NCBI GenBank assembly: GCA_035274845.1
Contig: DATENU010000020.1
Span: forward strand, 124,001 to 188,000
Length of the DNA stretch: 64,000 nucleotides
From: Chthoniobacterales bacterium
Lineage (GTDB): Bacteria > Verrucomicrobiota > Verrucomicrobiia > Chthoniobacterales > UBA10450
Direction: 5' to 3'
Part shown: positions 6,805 to 15,778 of the stretch, in pieces
Numbering within the stretch: the first letter of the stretch is position 1
Layout: every line of letters starts with the position of its first letter
Notes under the pieces: generated by a model
Seen by the model: the letters and a program-made list of their open reading frames with translations, nothing else
Database searches by the model: none
Told to the model about the DNA's origin: nothing
Program-made: the position numbers and the translations under genes

Positions 6805-8850
6805 ATGAATATCTGGAAAAAGCTGCTCTGGATTGCGGTCAGCGCCCTGGGTTTGGTGGCTCTGGTCGTGCTCGCACTCTCGAGGGGCGAACAAATCAGC
6901 GCTCTCTGGATCGTGACCGCCGGGCTTTGCACCTTCGCGGTCAGCTATCGTTTCTACAGCAAGTGGCTGGCGGCGAAGGTATTGGTCTTGAACAATGAAC
7001 GCGCCACCCCGGCGATTGCAAACGAAGACGGCAAAGATTTCGTTCCGACGAACCGCTGGATGGTTTTCGGTCATCATTTCGCGGCCATCGCCGGGCCGGG
7101 ACCGCTGGTCGGGCCGGTGCTGGCCGCGCAGTTCGGCTTTTTGCCGGGAACTCTTTGGATCCTGATAGGGGCGACTTTGGGTGGCGCTGTTCACGACATG
7201 ATCGTGCTGTTCAGCTCCGTCCGCCGGCGCGGCAAAACGCTCGGACAAATGGTGAAAGAGGAGATCGGCCGCGGAGTGGGGGCCCTGGCTCTCGTCAGTG
7301 TGCTCCTCATCATGATCATGATCATGGCGGTCCTCGCGCTCGTCGTGGTCCAGGCGCTGGCGAAAAGCCCCTGGGGCGTTTTCACCATGGCGACGACAAT
7401 TCCGGTCGCGATCATCATGGGCCTCGGTTTGAGAGTGGGAAAAATCAGCGTGGGCTGGGTCACCGCTTTCGGGATCGCCGGCCTCGCCTTCGCGGTTTGG
7501 GGCGGACAATTCCTCTCGAGTTATCCCTCAATCGAAAGCTGGTTCCGCCATGATGAAAAATGGCTCGCCTGGGCGGTGATGATTTATGGCCTGGCCGCCT
7601 CGATTCTGCCCGTCTGGCTGTTGCTCACGCCGCGTGATTACCTCAGCACATTCCTGAAGCTCGGGACGGTCGCGGCCCTGGCGGTAGCGGTGGTCCTTTT
7701 GCGGCCCATGCTTCTGATGCCCTCGATCACCAAGTTCATCGATGGCAGCGGGCCGATCTTTGCCGGGCCGGTTTTCCCCTTTGTCTGCATCACGATCGCC
7801 TGTGGGGCGGTTTCAGGATTTCATTCGCTGATCGCCTCGGGAACGACCTCGAAAATGGTCGCGCGCGAGTCCCGCATTCGTGACATCGGCTACGGCGCGA
7901 TGGTTACGGAAATGATGGTCGCGCTCATGGCGATGATCGCAGCCTGCGTCCTTCAGCCCGGCGAATATTTTGCCATCAACACCAAGGGAGCGCCGGCTGA
8001 AGTGGTCGCAAAGATCAGCACGGCTGGCTTCCCTGTCACGGAACCGGCGATGCAGAAGCTCGCGACTGATTTGGGAGAGACGACGATGTTCGGCCGGGCT
8101 GGGGGGGCGCCAACGTTTGCGGTCGGGATGGCCCACATGTTCTCACGGGTCTCATCGAACCCGACGGCGCTGGCTCTCTGGTATCACTTCGCGATCATGT
8201 TCGAAGCGCTTTTCATTTTGACCACGCTCGACGCCGGGACACGGGTCGGACGATTCTTGCTCCAGGATTTCCTGGGAAATTTGTGGAAGCCGCTGGGCAA
8301 TACCGGTTCCCTCGCGGCCAATCTTTTCTCGAGCGTTCTGCTGGTCGGCGCCTGGGGATGGTTCCTGTATCAAGGCGTGATTGATCCGCTTGGCGGAATT
8401 AACAGTCTCTGGCCACTCTTCGGCATTGCGAACCAGCTGCTCTCGATTATCGCCCTCTGTCTCGGCACCACCATCCTGATCAAAATGGGAAAGGTGAGAT
8501 ACGTTTTTGTCACGCTGATTCCTCTTTGTTTCATGTGCGCGGTGACCTTTAGCGCGGCCTACCTGAAGATTTTTTCCGCCGACCCCCGGCTGGGATTCCT
8601 GAGCGGCGCCGAGTCATTGACTCGAACCGCGAGCACGATCACCGACGCGGCGAAGGCCGCCGAGTTGACCCGGCAGGCCGCGATCTGGCGGTTCGACGCG
8701 CTGGTCGCGTTCGGTTTTGTGACCCTGGTCATCCTGATTGCCGCTGGGAGTGCGTGGGAATGGTGGAAACTTCTCCGCGGCTCAAAACGAATCGTTTTGC
8801 AGGAGAGCGAGTTTGTGCCGCTCTCGCGGGTTGAATCACCGGGCGTTTGA
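6805..8850 (+). CDS. cstA: Carbon starvation protein A family transporter
   Basis: 681 residues with about 15-17 hydrophobic segments. Family hallmarks near the N-terminus include F-V-P-T-N-R-W-M-V-F-G-H-H-F and A-A-I-A-G-P-G-P-L-V-G-P, followed by G-G-A-V-H-D. Members of the CstA family import peptides or pyruvate across the inner membrane; which one applies here cannot be read from the sequence. The gene is alone on the plus strand, divergent from the methyltransferase (72 bp gap) and convergent with pilP-like (24 bp gap). No clear terminator hairpin is visible in that gap. Confidence 0.93.
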   Translation: MNIWKKLLWIAVSALGLVALVVLALSRGEQISALWIVTAGLCTFAVSYRFYSKWLAAKVLVLNNERATPAIANEDGKDFVPTNRWMVFGHHFAAIAGPGPLVGPVLAAQFGFLPGTLWILIGATLGGAVHDMIVLFSSVRRRGKTLGQMVKEEIGRGVGALALVSVLLIMIMIMAVLALVVVQALAKSPWGVFTMATTIPVAIIMGLGLRVGKISVGWVTAFGIAGLAFAVWGGQFLSSYPSIESWFRHDEKWLAWAVMIYGLAASILPVWLLLTPRDYLSTFLKLGTVAALAVAVVLLRPMLLMPSITKFIDGSGPIFAGPVFPFVCITIACGAVSGFHSLIASGTTSKMVARESRIRDIGYGAMVTEMMVALMAMIAACVLQPGEYFAINTKGAPAEVVAKISTAGFPVTEPAMQKLATDLGETTMFGRAGGAPTFAVGMAHMFSRVSSNPTALALWYHFAIMFEALFILTTLDAGTRVGRFLLQDFLGNLWKPLGNTGSLAANLFSSVLLVGAWGWFLYQGVIDPLGGINSLWPLFGIANQLLSIIALCLGTTILIKMGKVRYVFVTLIPLCFMCAVTFSAAYLKIFSADPRLGFLSGAESLTRTASTITDAAKAAELTRQAAIWRFDALVAFGFVTLVILIAAGSAWEWWKLLRGSKRIVLQESEFVPLSRVESPGV

Positions 8851-8874
8851 TCCCGGGCAGGGCGTGGTCCCCCC

Positions 8875-9285
8875 TTACTTGCGCCGGAGCGGGACTATGA
8901 TTTCCTGGTCGCGCCGCGCCAGGATTACCCGGCCGTCTTCGATGGCTTTGACCGTGAGCTGGTAAGTCTGGTTGCCCAGCTGTAGGCCAAACTGCTGCCC
9001 TTCCTGCATCACTTTTCCGTTGATGATGGCGTAGCGCGCGCCCTGATCCAGCGTGATGGAGCTGACCAGGAAGGCTGACGGAGAAATATCCGGGCCGGTG
9101 TGTTCGCTGGTCTGGGCCCGGGCCACCGGTTTCCAGCCAATCGGCCAAAAGGGATTCCGGCCGCTTGCATCCATCGTAAAGGAAGACTTGTTTTTCAATT
9201 CAATGACGGGGGCGTTTTCTTCCGCGCTGGCGGCCCGAACCAGGGCAAGCGAGGCCAGGATCAGGATCGTGGAGGTGAGTTTCAT
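8875..9285 (-). CDS. PilP-like periplasmic assembly protein
   Basis: 136 residues with a signal peptide (1-21). The short C-terminal half (about 75-136) is beta-rich and carries the pattern G-x-x-Y-A-I-I-N-G-K-V-M-Q-E-G and Y-x-L-T-V-K-A-I-E-D-G-R-V, the HR/C-domain style shared by PilP and GspC, which link the inner membrane platform to the secretin. Assignment rests mainly on position: it is the last gene of a pilM-N-O-P order and overlaps the preceding gene by ATGA. No secretin gene follows; the neighbour is convergent cstA. Confidence 0.65.
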   Translation of the reverse strand: MKLTSTILILASLALVRAASAEENAPVIELKNKSSFTMDASGRNPFWPIGWKPVARAQTSEHTGPDISPSAFLVSSITLDQGARYAIINGKVMQEGQQFGLQLGNQTYQLTVKAIEDGRVILARRDQEIIVPLRRK

Positions 9286-9851
9286 CGTTTCAAAAGCGCT
9301 GTGCTCACGTTGAGGTTCACCTGCTGGAACTGCGGATCTTCCGGAGTCGCGCGAATGGTGATGCGCATCACGGAGAGAAGCGGCTCACCGTTTTCCAGGG
9401 CCGCGACGGCCTTGCCCAGCGTTGAGAAATCAGTTTGAGGCAAGTCGATGGCCCAGTTGTAACGCATCCAGCCGGAGAGATCGGCCTCCTTGTAGGCAAC
9501 GCTGTTCTCGAGGCGGGCAGTGGCCTTGTCGATCTCCTGGTTTGCGAAGAATGCTTTCATCCGCGGCGGAAACCAGGCGATGGGAGCGCCTTCCGGGCTC
9601 AGGGCTTTCAGTGCGGCAAAGCGAGTCGTGGCGTTGGTCGCCTGCCTTTCAAGATTGGTCGTCTTGGCCATTTCGTTCTTGGAGTTGGCGATCTTGTTCT
9701 GAACATCATCAATCGTCGCAAGCATCGTATCGCGGCTGGTGTTCAGGGGCCCGAGGAAGAAACTGAAATAAACATAGAGGAGCACGAAAAAGCCGATCGT
9801 GCTGAGCGCCAGTTTCTGGATCTGGTCCTTGGTAAGTTTTACCTTTTTCAT
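9282..9851 (-). CDS. PilO-like inner membrane assembly protein
   Basis: 189 residues: a short basic cytoplasmic tail, one membrane helix (about 13-33), a coiled-coil stretch (40-75) and a C-terminal alpha/beta domain. This is the architecture of PilO and GspM. It overlaps both neighbours by four bases (ATGA), so it is part of a tightly coupled operon with the PilM-, PilN- and PilP-like genes. It should form a heterodimer with the PilN-like protein in the inner membrane platform of a type IV pilus or related system. Confidence 0.7.
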   Translation of the reverse strand: MKKVKLTKDQIQKLALSTIGFFVLLYVYFSFFLGPLNTSRDTMLATIDDVQNKIANSKNEMAKTTNLERQATNATTRFAALKALSPEGAPIAWFPPRMKAFFANQEIDKATARLENSVAYKEADLSGWMRYNWAIDLPQTDFSTLGKAVAALENGEPLLSVMRITIRATPEDPQFQQVNLNVSTALLKR

Positions 9852-10492
9852 GGCCTTGGTGCGCGGGCTCGCGGGGGTGGCGCCGGCTTGGTCGTGCCGG
9901 TGGTGAAAGTTACGCTCAACCCGAAATGGGCCATGCCCAGATTAGACCCTCCGATGTTCACAATGGTGTCGAGGTCCTCCAGCGTTTTGAATTCCACTTT
10001 CGTCTCGTTGTAGCCCTGGCCGAGCTGTTCCAGGAGGAGCTGGCGAAGTTCTTCCGCGGCCGCCCGCGGTTCCCGTCCGGCGGCGAGTCCTTCAATGGTA
10101 ACGCTGACCTTGTTGTCTTCGAGAACAGTGCCGTCGATGTTTGTTAATTGGGCGTTGAGCGCGACGCAGCGCGAAAGTTTTTCCAGGAACGGACCCCAGT
10201 AAAAGCGGCCGTCGATAATTCCATCGAGCACCTTGGTCGTGCTGATGATGCTGTTCAATTCCGCCGAACGTTTCTGGGCGGCGGTGACTTTAGGCTCCAC
10301 TTTGGCCCAATCGCGCTGGGCTTGCCCGAGCCGGTTTCGGATTTCCAGCGTCTTGTAGGCGTTCCACATGTAATACACGAGCATGAGCGCGCCGAGGGCT
10401 CCGAGCACCATCATCCCGATCTTGAGCGGGTCGCGCTGGCGCTGCCGTTGTTCGAGGATTTCCTCGTGGAGGAGGTTGAGGTGAAGTGCCAT
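9848..10492 (-). CDS. PilN-like inner membrane assembly protein
   Basis: 214 residues. The N-terminus starts M-A-L-H-L-N-L-L, resembling the short PilN tail (I-N-L-L) that docks into PilM. A single membrane helix spans about 25-43, followed by a coiled coil and a ferredoxin-like domain. A Pro/Arg/Ala-rich tail closes the protein. It lies nine bases downstream of the PilM-like gene and overlaps the PilO-like gene. The start ATG at 10492 follows closely on the pilM stop. Confidence 0.72.
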   Translation of the reverse strand: MALHLNLLHEEILEQRQRQRDPLKIGMMVLGALGALMLVYYMWNAYKTLEIRNRLGQAQRDWAKVEPKVTAAQKRSAELNSIISTTKVLDGIIDGRFYWGPFLEKLSRCVALNAQLTNIDGTVLEDNKVSVTIEGLAAGREPRAAAEELRQLLLEQLGQGYNETKVEFKTLEDLDTIVNIGGSNLGMAHFGLSVTFTTGTTKPAPPPRARAPRP

Positions 10493-10501
10493 GCGCGCGC
10501 C

Positions 10502-11575
10502 TTAGTTTCTCAGGTATTCGAACGCGGCCCCGCAGGCGACATTGAGAGAGACAAATTCATCCGGCAGGGCCTGTCGCTTCTCCGGTGGCAACGCCACTTC
10601 GCAGGTCTCGAGCGGGTCCCAGATTTCACAGGGCAATCCCAGCTCATCGCTCAGGGTTTGCAGGATCGTTTCGGTGCGGGCGAGGCCGCCGGAAACAAAA
10701 ATGCGATGGATGTTCTGCTCGTGCTGCCCTTCAAAGAAGCCGATTGAATTACGGACTTCAGTGGCCAGGCGGGCGAGCGACGCGCGGCAAATATCCGCCA
10801 TTCCGGCGTCGCCTTCCTGCATCATGAGCCGCGCGGCATTGGCGTCGAGCGCGCCGTCTGCCGTCAAAGCCTGAATTAATGCCTTGCCGCCATAATCGAT
10901 GCTGCGAACCAGAACGAGTTCCTTCTTGCTGCCGATCAGGACCGTGCTTTGGAGATGGCCCATGTCGAGGAGGAGGAAGGCGTCTTTCGCGAAAGTCTCG
11001 GGATAGGCAAACTCGAAGGCATTGAACGAGCAGACCGGCGCCAGTTGAAGGATATCGGCTGCGACCCGCGTCTTGCTGCACGCCTCGGAAATTTGTTTCA
11101 CGGTCGGGCGCAACATTCCGCCGACCAGATATTTCGTCTTTTCGACCCCGTTAGCGCTGGCAATCGCGTCGGTCGCAACATGGCCATTTGTTCCGTTACC
11201 GTTTGGCCCTTCTGCCACGACTGGGGCGCAATCGAGGACGAAATCCTTGCATTCCTGGTTCAGGACCGCGAGGCCATTGAGGCGGAGGGCGTTCCGGAGC
11301 AGGTCAATGGGCGTATTCGGCTGCTCGATAATGCGAAGCAGGGATCCGGGATCGGAGACGGCGATGGCGCATCCTTTGGCGCTCCCGCCGAGATCCTTTA
11401 ACAAGAGCTTCAGCTGCTGGGCGAGTTGTTCCGGGGTGTTGAGTTCTTCCGGGACCTCCCGGGAAGCGTAGCTCGTCAGGACAAATCGTTCGTCACCTTT
11501 TCGCTGGAGCAAGACTCCTTTGAAAATGTGCTTTCCGAGATCGATGCCAAAGACAGAGTTTCCGCGCCGCGCCAT
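10502..11575 (-). CDS. pilM: PilM-like actin-fold ATPase of type IV pilus assembly
   Basis: 357 residues with the actin-like ATPase layout of PilM: the phosphate-1 loop V-F-G-I-D-L-G (8-14), a second phosphate loop near L-L-L-D-M-G-H and the adenosine motif I-F-V-S-G-G-L-A-R. PilM sits on the cytoplasmic face and binds the N-terminal tail of PilN. The start ATG at 11575 has AGGA eight bases upstream. About 100 bp separate it from the preceding 470-aa gene, so it may have its own promoter. A Gly/Asn-rich loop near residue 125 is probably a flexible insertion. Confidence 0.82.
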   Translation of the reverse strand: MARRGNSVFGIDLGKHIFKGVLLQRKGDERFVLTSYASREVPEELNTPEQLAQQLKLLLKDLGGSAKGCAIAVSDPGSLLRIIEQPNTPIDLLRNALRLNGLAVLNQECKDFVLDCAPVVAEGPNGNGTNGHVATDAIASANGVEKTKYLVGGMLRPTVKQISEACSKTRVAADILQLAPVCSFNAFEFAYPETFAKDAFLLLDMGHLQSTVLIGSKKELVLVRSIDYGGKALIQALTADGALDANAARLMMQEGDAGMADICRASLARLATEVRNSIGFFEGQHEQNIHRIFVSGGLARTETILQTLSDELGLPCEIWDPLETCEVALPPEKRQALPDEFVSLNVACGAAFEYLRN

Positions 11576-11675
11576 GGTGGTATTCCTGTCTAAAGCGGGA
11601 ACCGTGCCGACAAACGCCCTTTTCTACCGCGAAAATACCGCTTCGGGGGAGTGGCCAAAGCAGGAAATTATGGCG

Positions 11676-13088
11676 CTAATTAGCTGAAAAAGCGCGATAT
11701 CCGAAGAATTGCCGTTCTTTGATGATTTTCGTTACCTCCGGCGGCACCATCCGTTCCCAGGCTGGGTCGCCGGACTGCAATTTGACGAGCGCGTCCGGCG
11801 GATAAATGCGCAGAAACTCCGGGTTATAATCGGTGATTTCCTCGATGAATTCGTTGTCGATCAGGTAGCGATAGAGCGATCGCAGATTGGGCGCGACCTC
11901 GAGTTTCCGGGCCGTCACCGGCGCGCCGGTGGTCTCGTCGATCATCGGATAAACATAAAGCTTTAGCCCGCTCTTAAACATGCGGCCGAGCGCTTCCAGG
12001 ATCCCGCCTTCGAGGTTGAGATAATATTTTTCGTCAAAAATTTCCATCAGGCTCGGCAAACCCATGACGAGGCCAATCACCCGGTTCGTGTAACGCGCCA
12101 GGTACGAGGCCAGCCGGAAATATTCGCCGAATTTTGAGATCATGACGGTTCGGCCGAGCGCTCCCAGGATATCCACCCGGGCGAGGAAGTCGGCGTGGTT
12201 GAGCTGGCCTTCGGACAGCAGATTTTCGAGGGTCATTTCCATTAGGACAACCAGATCGCTTTCCGAGCAGGCAGAATGTTTGAGAAAGGCGCTCCGCGCG
12301 CCGTTCAGCATGTCATTCGTCGCACAGGTGACTGGCCGAAAACTGCCGCGCTCCACCAGGATCGCCTTCTTGTGGAGGATGTCCGCCGCCTGAACCATCT
12401 CGCCATTCGCGGTGAAAATAACTGCGTCGGTCAATCCCTGGCTGACGAGCTGAAGGCTCATCAAACGGTTGTCGACTGCGGCATAGGCGGGCCCGGAGAA
12501 TTTGATCAGGTCGATCTGCATTCGATTGGGCGCCAGGTTTTCCTGGAGCGAGGCAATCAGCTTCTCCGGCTGCGGATGATAGAAGGCGCCAAAGAGAAGA
12601 TTGACGCCGATGATCCCGAGCGCTTCCTGCTGATCGACGTTCGATTCATCCAGCATCCGGACGTGGATGATAATCTGGCTCGGTTCCCCGCGAGGCTCTT
12701 GCTGAAACCGGACCCCGAGCCAGCCGTGGGACTCGTTGTGCTGTTTGAAACTGCGCGCGGCCACGGTGTCCGCGAAAACGAAAAAGGTGCGGAAACCGCC
12801 GAGCTTTTCGTTGAGACGCTCGATCAACAAATCGTACTCGTGATCCAGCATGGTCTGGAGGCGATTCCGGCTCACGTAACGGTCGGCCGTGCCGTAAATG
12901 GCATCGCTGAAAGTCATGTCGTAGGCGGACATCGTCTTGGCGACCGTTCCCGCCGCGCCGCCCACATGGAAGAATCGGCGGGCGACTTCCTGGCCGGCCC
13001 CGATTTCCGCGAACGTGCCGTATTTCTTCGCGTCGAGATTTATCTGGAACGCCTTCTTGTCCGTTCCGATGTCCATTTCCGCCTTCAT
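11676..13088 (-). CDS. Conserved protein of unknown function, 470 aa
   Basis: I do not recognise the family with certainty. The protein has no signal peptide and no membrane segment, so it is probably cytoplasmic. Notable stretches are F-F-H-V-G-G-A-A-G-T-V-A-K-T-M-S-A-Y-D-M near residue 40, followed by S-D-A-I-Y-G, and G-L-V-M-G-L-P-S-L-M-E-I-F in the second half. Composition is balanced with no repeats. It lies between the Bat genes and pilM-N-O-P on the same strand, with gaps of about 60 and 100 bp, so it may be co-transcribed with either. Nucleotide binding is possible because of the glycine-rich N-terminal loop, but this is a guess. Confidence 0.6.
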   Translation of the reverse strand: MKAEMDIGTDKKAFQINLDAKKYGTFAEIGAGQEVARRFFHVGGAAGTVAKTMSAYDMTFSDAIYGTADRYVSRNRLQTMLDHEYDLLIERLNEKLGGFRTFFVFADTVAARSFKQHNESHGWLGVRFQQEPRGEPSQIIIHVRMLDESNVDQQEALGIIGVNLLFGAFYHPQPEKLIASLQENLAPNRMQIDLIKFSGPAYAAVDNRLMSLQLVSQGLTDAVIFTANGEMVQAADILHKKAILVERGSFRPVTCATNDMLNGARSAFLKHSACSESDLVVLMEMTLENLLSEGQLNHADFLARVDILGALGRTVMISKFGEYFRLASYLARYTNRVIGLVMGLPSLMEIFDEKYYLNLEGGILEALGRMFKSGLKLYVYPMIDETTGAPVTARKLEVAPNLRSLYRYLIDNEFIEEITDYNPEFLRIYPPDALVKLQSGDPAWERMVPPEVTKIIKERQFFGYRAFSAN

Positions 13089-13147
13089 CGCTTCTCAAGA
13101 TGCGGACATTCGGCTGCTTGTCATCCGGAGCGAAGCTCGGATTGACG

Positions 13148-13903
13148 TTAGAGGCGGACCCGCTCGGCGCTCTTGGCGGGAATCCAGCCCCGCAGATCAT
13201 TCGGCAACGCAGCGTAAATCCAATCGCCGCGTTCGCTCAAGATCTTGATCTCGCTGCCGGGCGGCAACGCCAGGACACTGCTGGCGCTGTCGGCGGTCGC
13301 CAGGCGCGCTTCGATATTTTTTCCAGTCACAATCGCGAAGGCGTTTCCTCTCGGTCCGGTCTCCATCCTGTAGAGGGCAAAGCATGCGCCGCTCGAGACC
13401 AGAATCGACAAGGCCAGCAAGGCCACCTTGCCGGCAGAGCGCCGGCCCGAAAGAGACAAACGCGTCGCGAAGAAAAGGGCGAACCAAAGCCCAAGAGACG
13501 CGGCGATCGAGTATTGCGTCGTCGTTCCTGGCTCGAGATATCGATCGATCCAATTCTTTTTCAATTCCAGCGCGCGCGCTTCTTCGCGCGCCAGAAGCAG
13601 GTTCGCTTCCGCTTCCGGATGGTGCGCATCCAGTGCCAGGGCCCGTTCGTAGTTCAGAATTGCCTGGCCGAAATTTCCGGCTCGGAACCAGGCGTTGCCC
13701 AAATCGTAAAACAGGTTCGCGCTCCAGCGGCCGGATCGGACGACATTCTGATAGCCGTCGACGGCTTCCTGGAAACGGCCTTCCGCAAAGGCCTGGTTGG
13801 CCTTGGTAAAGGTCGGATCTGCTTCGCCCCGTGTTCCAGTTGCCCCCAGGCAGAACACCGCCAAAGCCCCCAGGCTAATCCATGAACCGATTCGCTTCTT
13901 CAT
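13148..13903 (-). CDS. batE: BatE-like TPR/SH3 protein of the aerotolerance operon
   Basis: 251 residues: signal peptide (1-26), two to three TPR motifs (about 30-115; the clearest reads L-F-Y-D-L-G-N-A-W-F-R-A-G), two membrane helices (about 130-175) and a C-terminal bacterial SH3-like domain (185-251) ending in D-W-I-Y-A-A-L-P-N-D-L-R-G-W-I. This matches BatE. It overlaps batD by ATGA. Bat proteins are linked to oxygen tolerance and envelope stress in Bacteroides and Leptospira; the molecular role is still unclear. Confidence 0.83.
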   Translation of the reverse strand: MKKRIGSWISLGALAVFCLGATGTRGEADPTFTKANQAFAEGRFQEAVDGYQNVVRSGRWSANLFYDLGNAWFRAGNFGQAILNYERALALDAHHPEAEANLLLAREEARALELKKNWIDRYLEPGTTTQYSIAASLGLWFALFFATRLSLSGRRSAGKVALLALSILVSSGACFALYRMETGPRGNAFAIVTGKNIEARLATADSASSVLALPPGSEIKILSERGDWIYAALPNDLRGWIPAKSAERVRL

Positions 13904-15765
13904 GCGCGCAAATTCTCGATCAATTCGAGGACTTCTTGCCGGGTCTCCGGCGGGAGCAGACGAATGCCGTTTTGTCCGCCGCTGTAGCGGGCTTCATCGC
14001 TTTTTTCGAACAAACGTTGGAGCCGCCGCCGCGTGTCTTCATCCGCGCGGAATGCGGCTGCAGCCGTCTCGGCATCGACCAAATTCGGGTCGACCCCTCG
14101 CGCCAGGGCCGTCTTCAACTGCACTGCCCGTGATGCTCTCGAGAAATATTCCTGCGGCGGCACATCTTCTCCGCGCAAACTTCGCTGGAGCGCAGTGGCC
14201 TCGGATTGCAAAGCCTCCCGGCGCTGAGCGTCGCGATTACCCAAATGCGCCTGGCGCATTTTCCAGCCGACAAATCCGAGCAGGAAAAGCAACGGGACCA
14301 ATTGCGCCAGCCAGAACGATCGGCGCGCGAAAAGGGGAGTAAACGATTGCGGCTCCGCCGGAAGCTCGGTGATTTGATTGAGGATCCCCTGTGGTTTTGG
14401 ACTCGGCGCCGGTGCGGTGGCCGTGGCCGGAGTTGAGGCAGGCGCCTGGTTGGCGGGGCTGGACGGCGCCGGGGCTGGAGCGGCTCCCCCTTCCACCCGA
14501 ACCGGGATCGCTTCTCCCCGCAGGGTGACGTACTGCTCCTTCACCGGATCGAAATAACTGAAAAGCTGAGCCGGGATTTTGTCTTTTCGCTCGTTCGCGC
14601 TAAGGACCGTCTCAAAGGTTTTTATCCCGCTGATCCCAATGTCGTCATCCTGCTTGAATTCGGACGAGGGCGGATATTTGTGCCAGCCCTTCTCGTCTTC
14701 GAAGCTCGGGCCCGTCACCCGGTCGAAATTCCCCCGGCCAGTGATCTTGGCCGTGATCGTGAAAGGATCGCCCACCTGGGCGGCCTTCGGCTTGGCGTCC
14801 GTCGTCATGGTAAAATTACCGACCGCTCCTCCAAAATCCGGCGGAGCCCCGGGCGGCAATGCTTTCACCTCCAGGGTGACGGCTTCGCTTTTCAGTTTTA
14901 TTTCCGTGGGCGTGCTCGGCGTGAACATGGGATCGCGAAAAAAATTGTCCATGAACGGGTCGTTCAAATCGAAGAGATCGCGCGGCATGTTTGGATTGCG
15001 TGCGGGCGTCCGGGGAATTCGCACAACCGGATTAAGCTGCACCGGACCGATCTCAATCTTCCCGCTTCGTGCCGGGGAGAGCGCGGTCTTGAAGGTGAAC
15101 GTCTGATACGTTTTTCCACCAATCGTTTCGATGGTTTGCCTGGGCTCGCGCATTTTTTGGGCGGTGAATCCCTGGCCCGTGATTTCGACCCCATTGCCGA
15201 GCGATTCCACCGGGGTGCGGACGTTGAATCCCAGCCGTACTACCGCCGGAATCATCTCGCCAACATAAGCGGTCGTCTTGCTCAGGGTGAGCTCCACAAA
15301 CGCGATCTTGCTTGGATCAATCGACCCGCCAGAGCGATTCGACCGGGGAGACTGCGCGGAGGCGTCCGCCACCTGCAAGGAAAGCTCCGGAGTGCGAAAA
15401 GATTCTCCGCCGGCCTGGACGGTGAGCGGCGGAATCTTGAACGTGCCCGCCTTCGTCGGCATGACCGTGTAATTGTAGATGTAACTGTAAGTGAACTGAA
15501 AATTGCGGCCCTCGAGCAGCTGCGACTGTCCGCTAAAACGAATGTCGAGCCCGTCCACCGATATTTCGCCAGGCGGTCTCGCGCTGGCCGAGCCACTGAC
15601 TTTGATTTGAAGCTGCACCGGCTGGCCTACAACCGTCTCCGAATTGGTCAGGACCGCCGTGACGCTCGCGGACGCCGCCAGAAGATGGGCCAGCGGAAGA
15701 AACGCCAGGAGCGCCACAAGCGCCAGCCGTGTCGCAGCGGGAAGGGGAATCCATCGGGCGTCTCT
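13900..15765 (-). CDS. batD: BatD-like protein (oxygen tolerance)
   Basis: 621 residues from the ATG at 15765, 13 bases past the end of the upstream gene; the frame is open for another 18 codons but would then overlap it. A signal peptide is followed by several immunoglobulin-like beta domains: V-x-G-Q-P-V-Q-L-Q-I-K-V-S-G and P-P-L-T-V-Q-A-G-G are typical of BatD. A Pro/Ala-rich linker precedes one membrane helix about 130 residues before the end, then a cytoplasmic helical tail. The large periplasmic part probably contacts the VWA proteins BatA and BatB. It overlaps batE by four bases. Confidence 0.85.
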   Translation of the reverse strand, partial: RDARWIPLPAATRLALVALLAFLPLAHLLAASASVTAVLTNSETVVGQPVQLQIKVSGSASARPPGEISVDGLDIRFSGQSQLLEGRNFQFTYSYIYNYTVMPTKAGTFKIPPLTVQAGGESFRTPELSLQVADASAQSPRSNRSGGSIDPSKIAFVELTLSKTTAYVGEMIPAVVRLGFNVRTPVESLGNGVEITGQGFTAQKMREPRQTIETIGGKTYQTFTFKTALSPARSGKIEIGPVQLNPVVRIPRTPARNPNMPRDLFDLNDPFMDNFFRDPMFTPSTPTEIKLKSEAVTLEVKALPPGAPPDFGGAVGNFTMTTDAKPKAAQVGDPFTITAKITGRGNFDRVTGPSFEDEKGWHKYPPSSEFKQDDDIGISGIKTFETVLSANERKDKIPAQLFSYFDPVKEQYVTLRGEAIPVRVEGGAAPAPAPSSPANQAPASTPATATAPAPSPKPQGILNQITELPAEPQSFTPLFARRSFWLAQLVPLLFLLGFVGWKMRQAHLGNRDAQRREALQSEATALQRSLRGEDVPPQEYFSRASRAVQLKTALARGVDPNLVDAETAAAAFRADEDTRRRLQRLFEKSDEARYSGGQNGIRLLPPETRQEVLELIENLRA

Positions 15766-15778
15766 CATTTCCGGTACC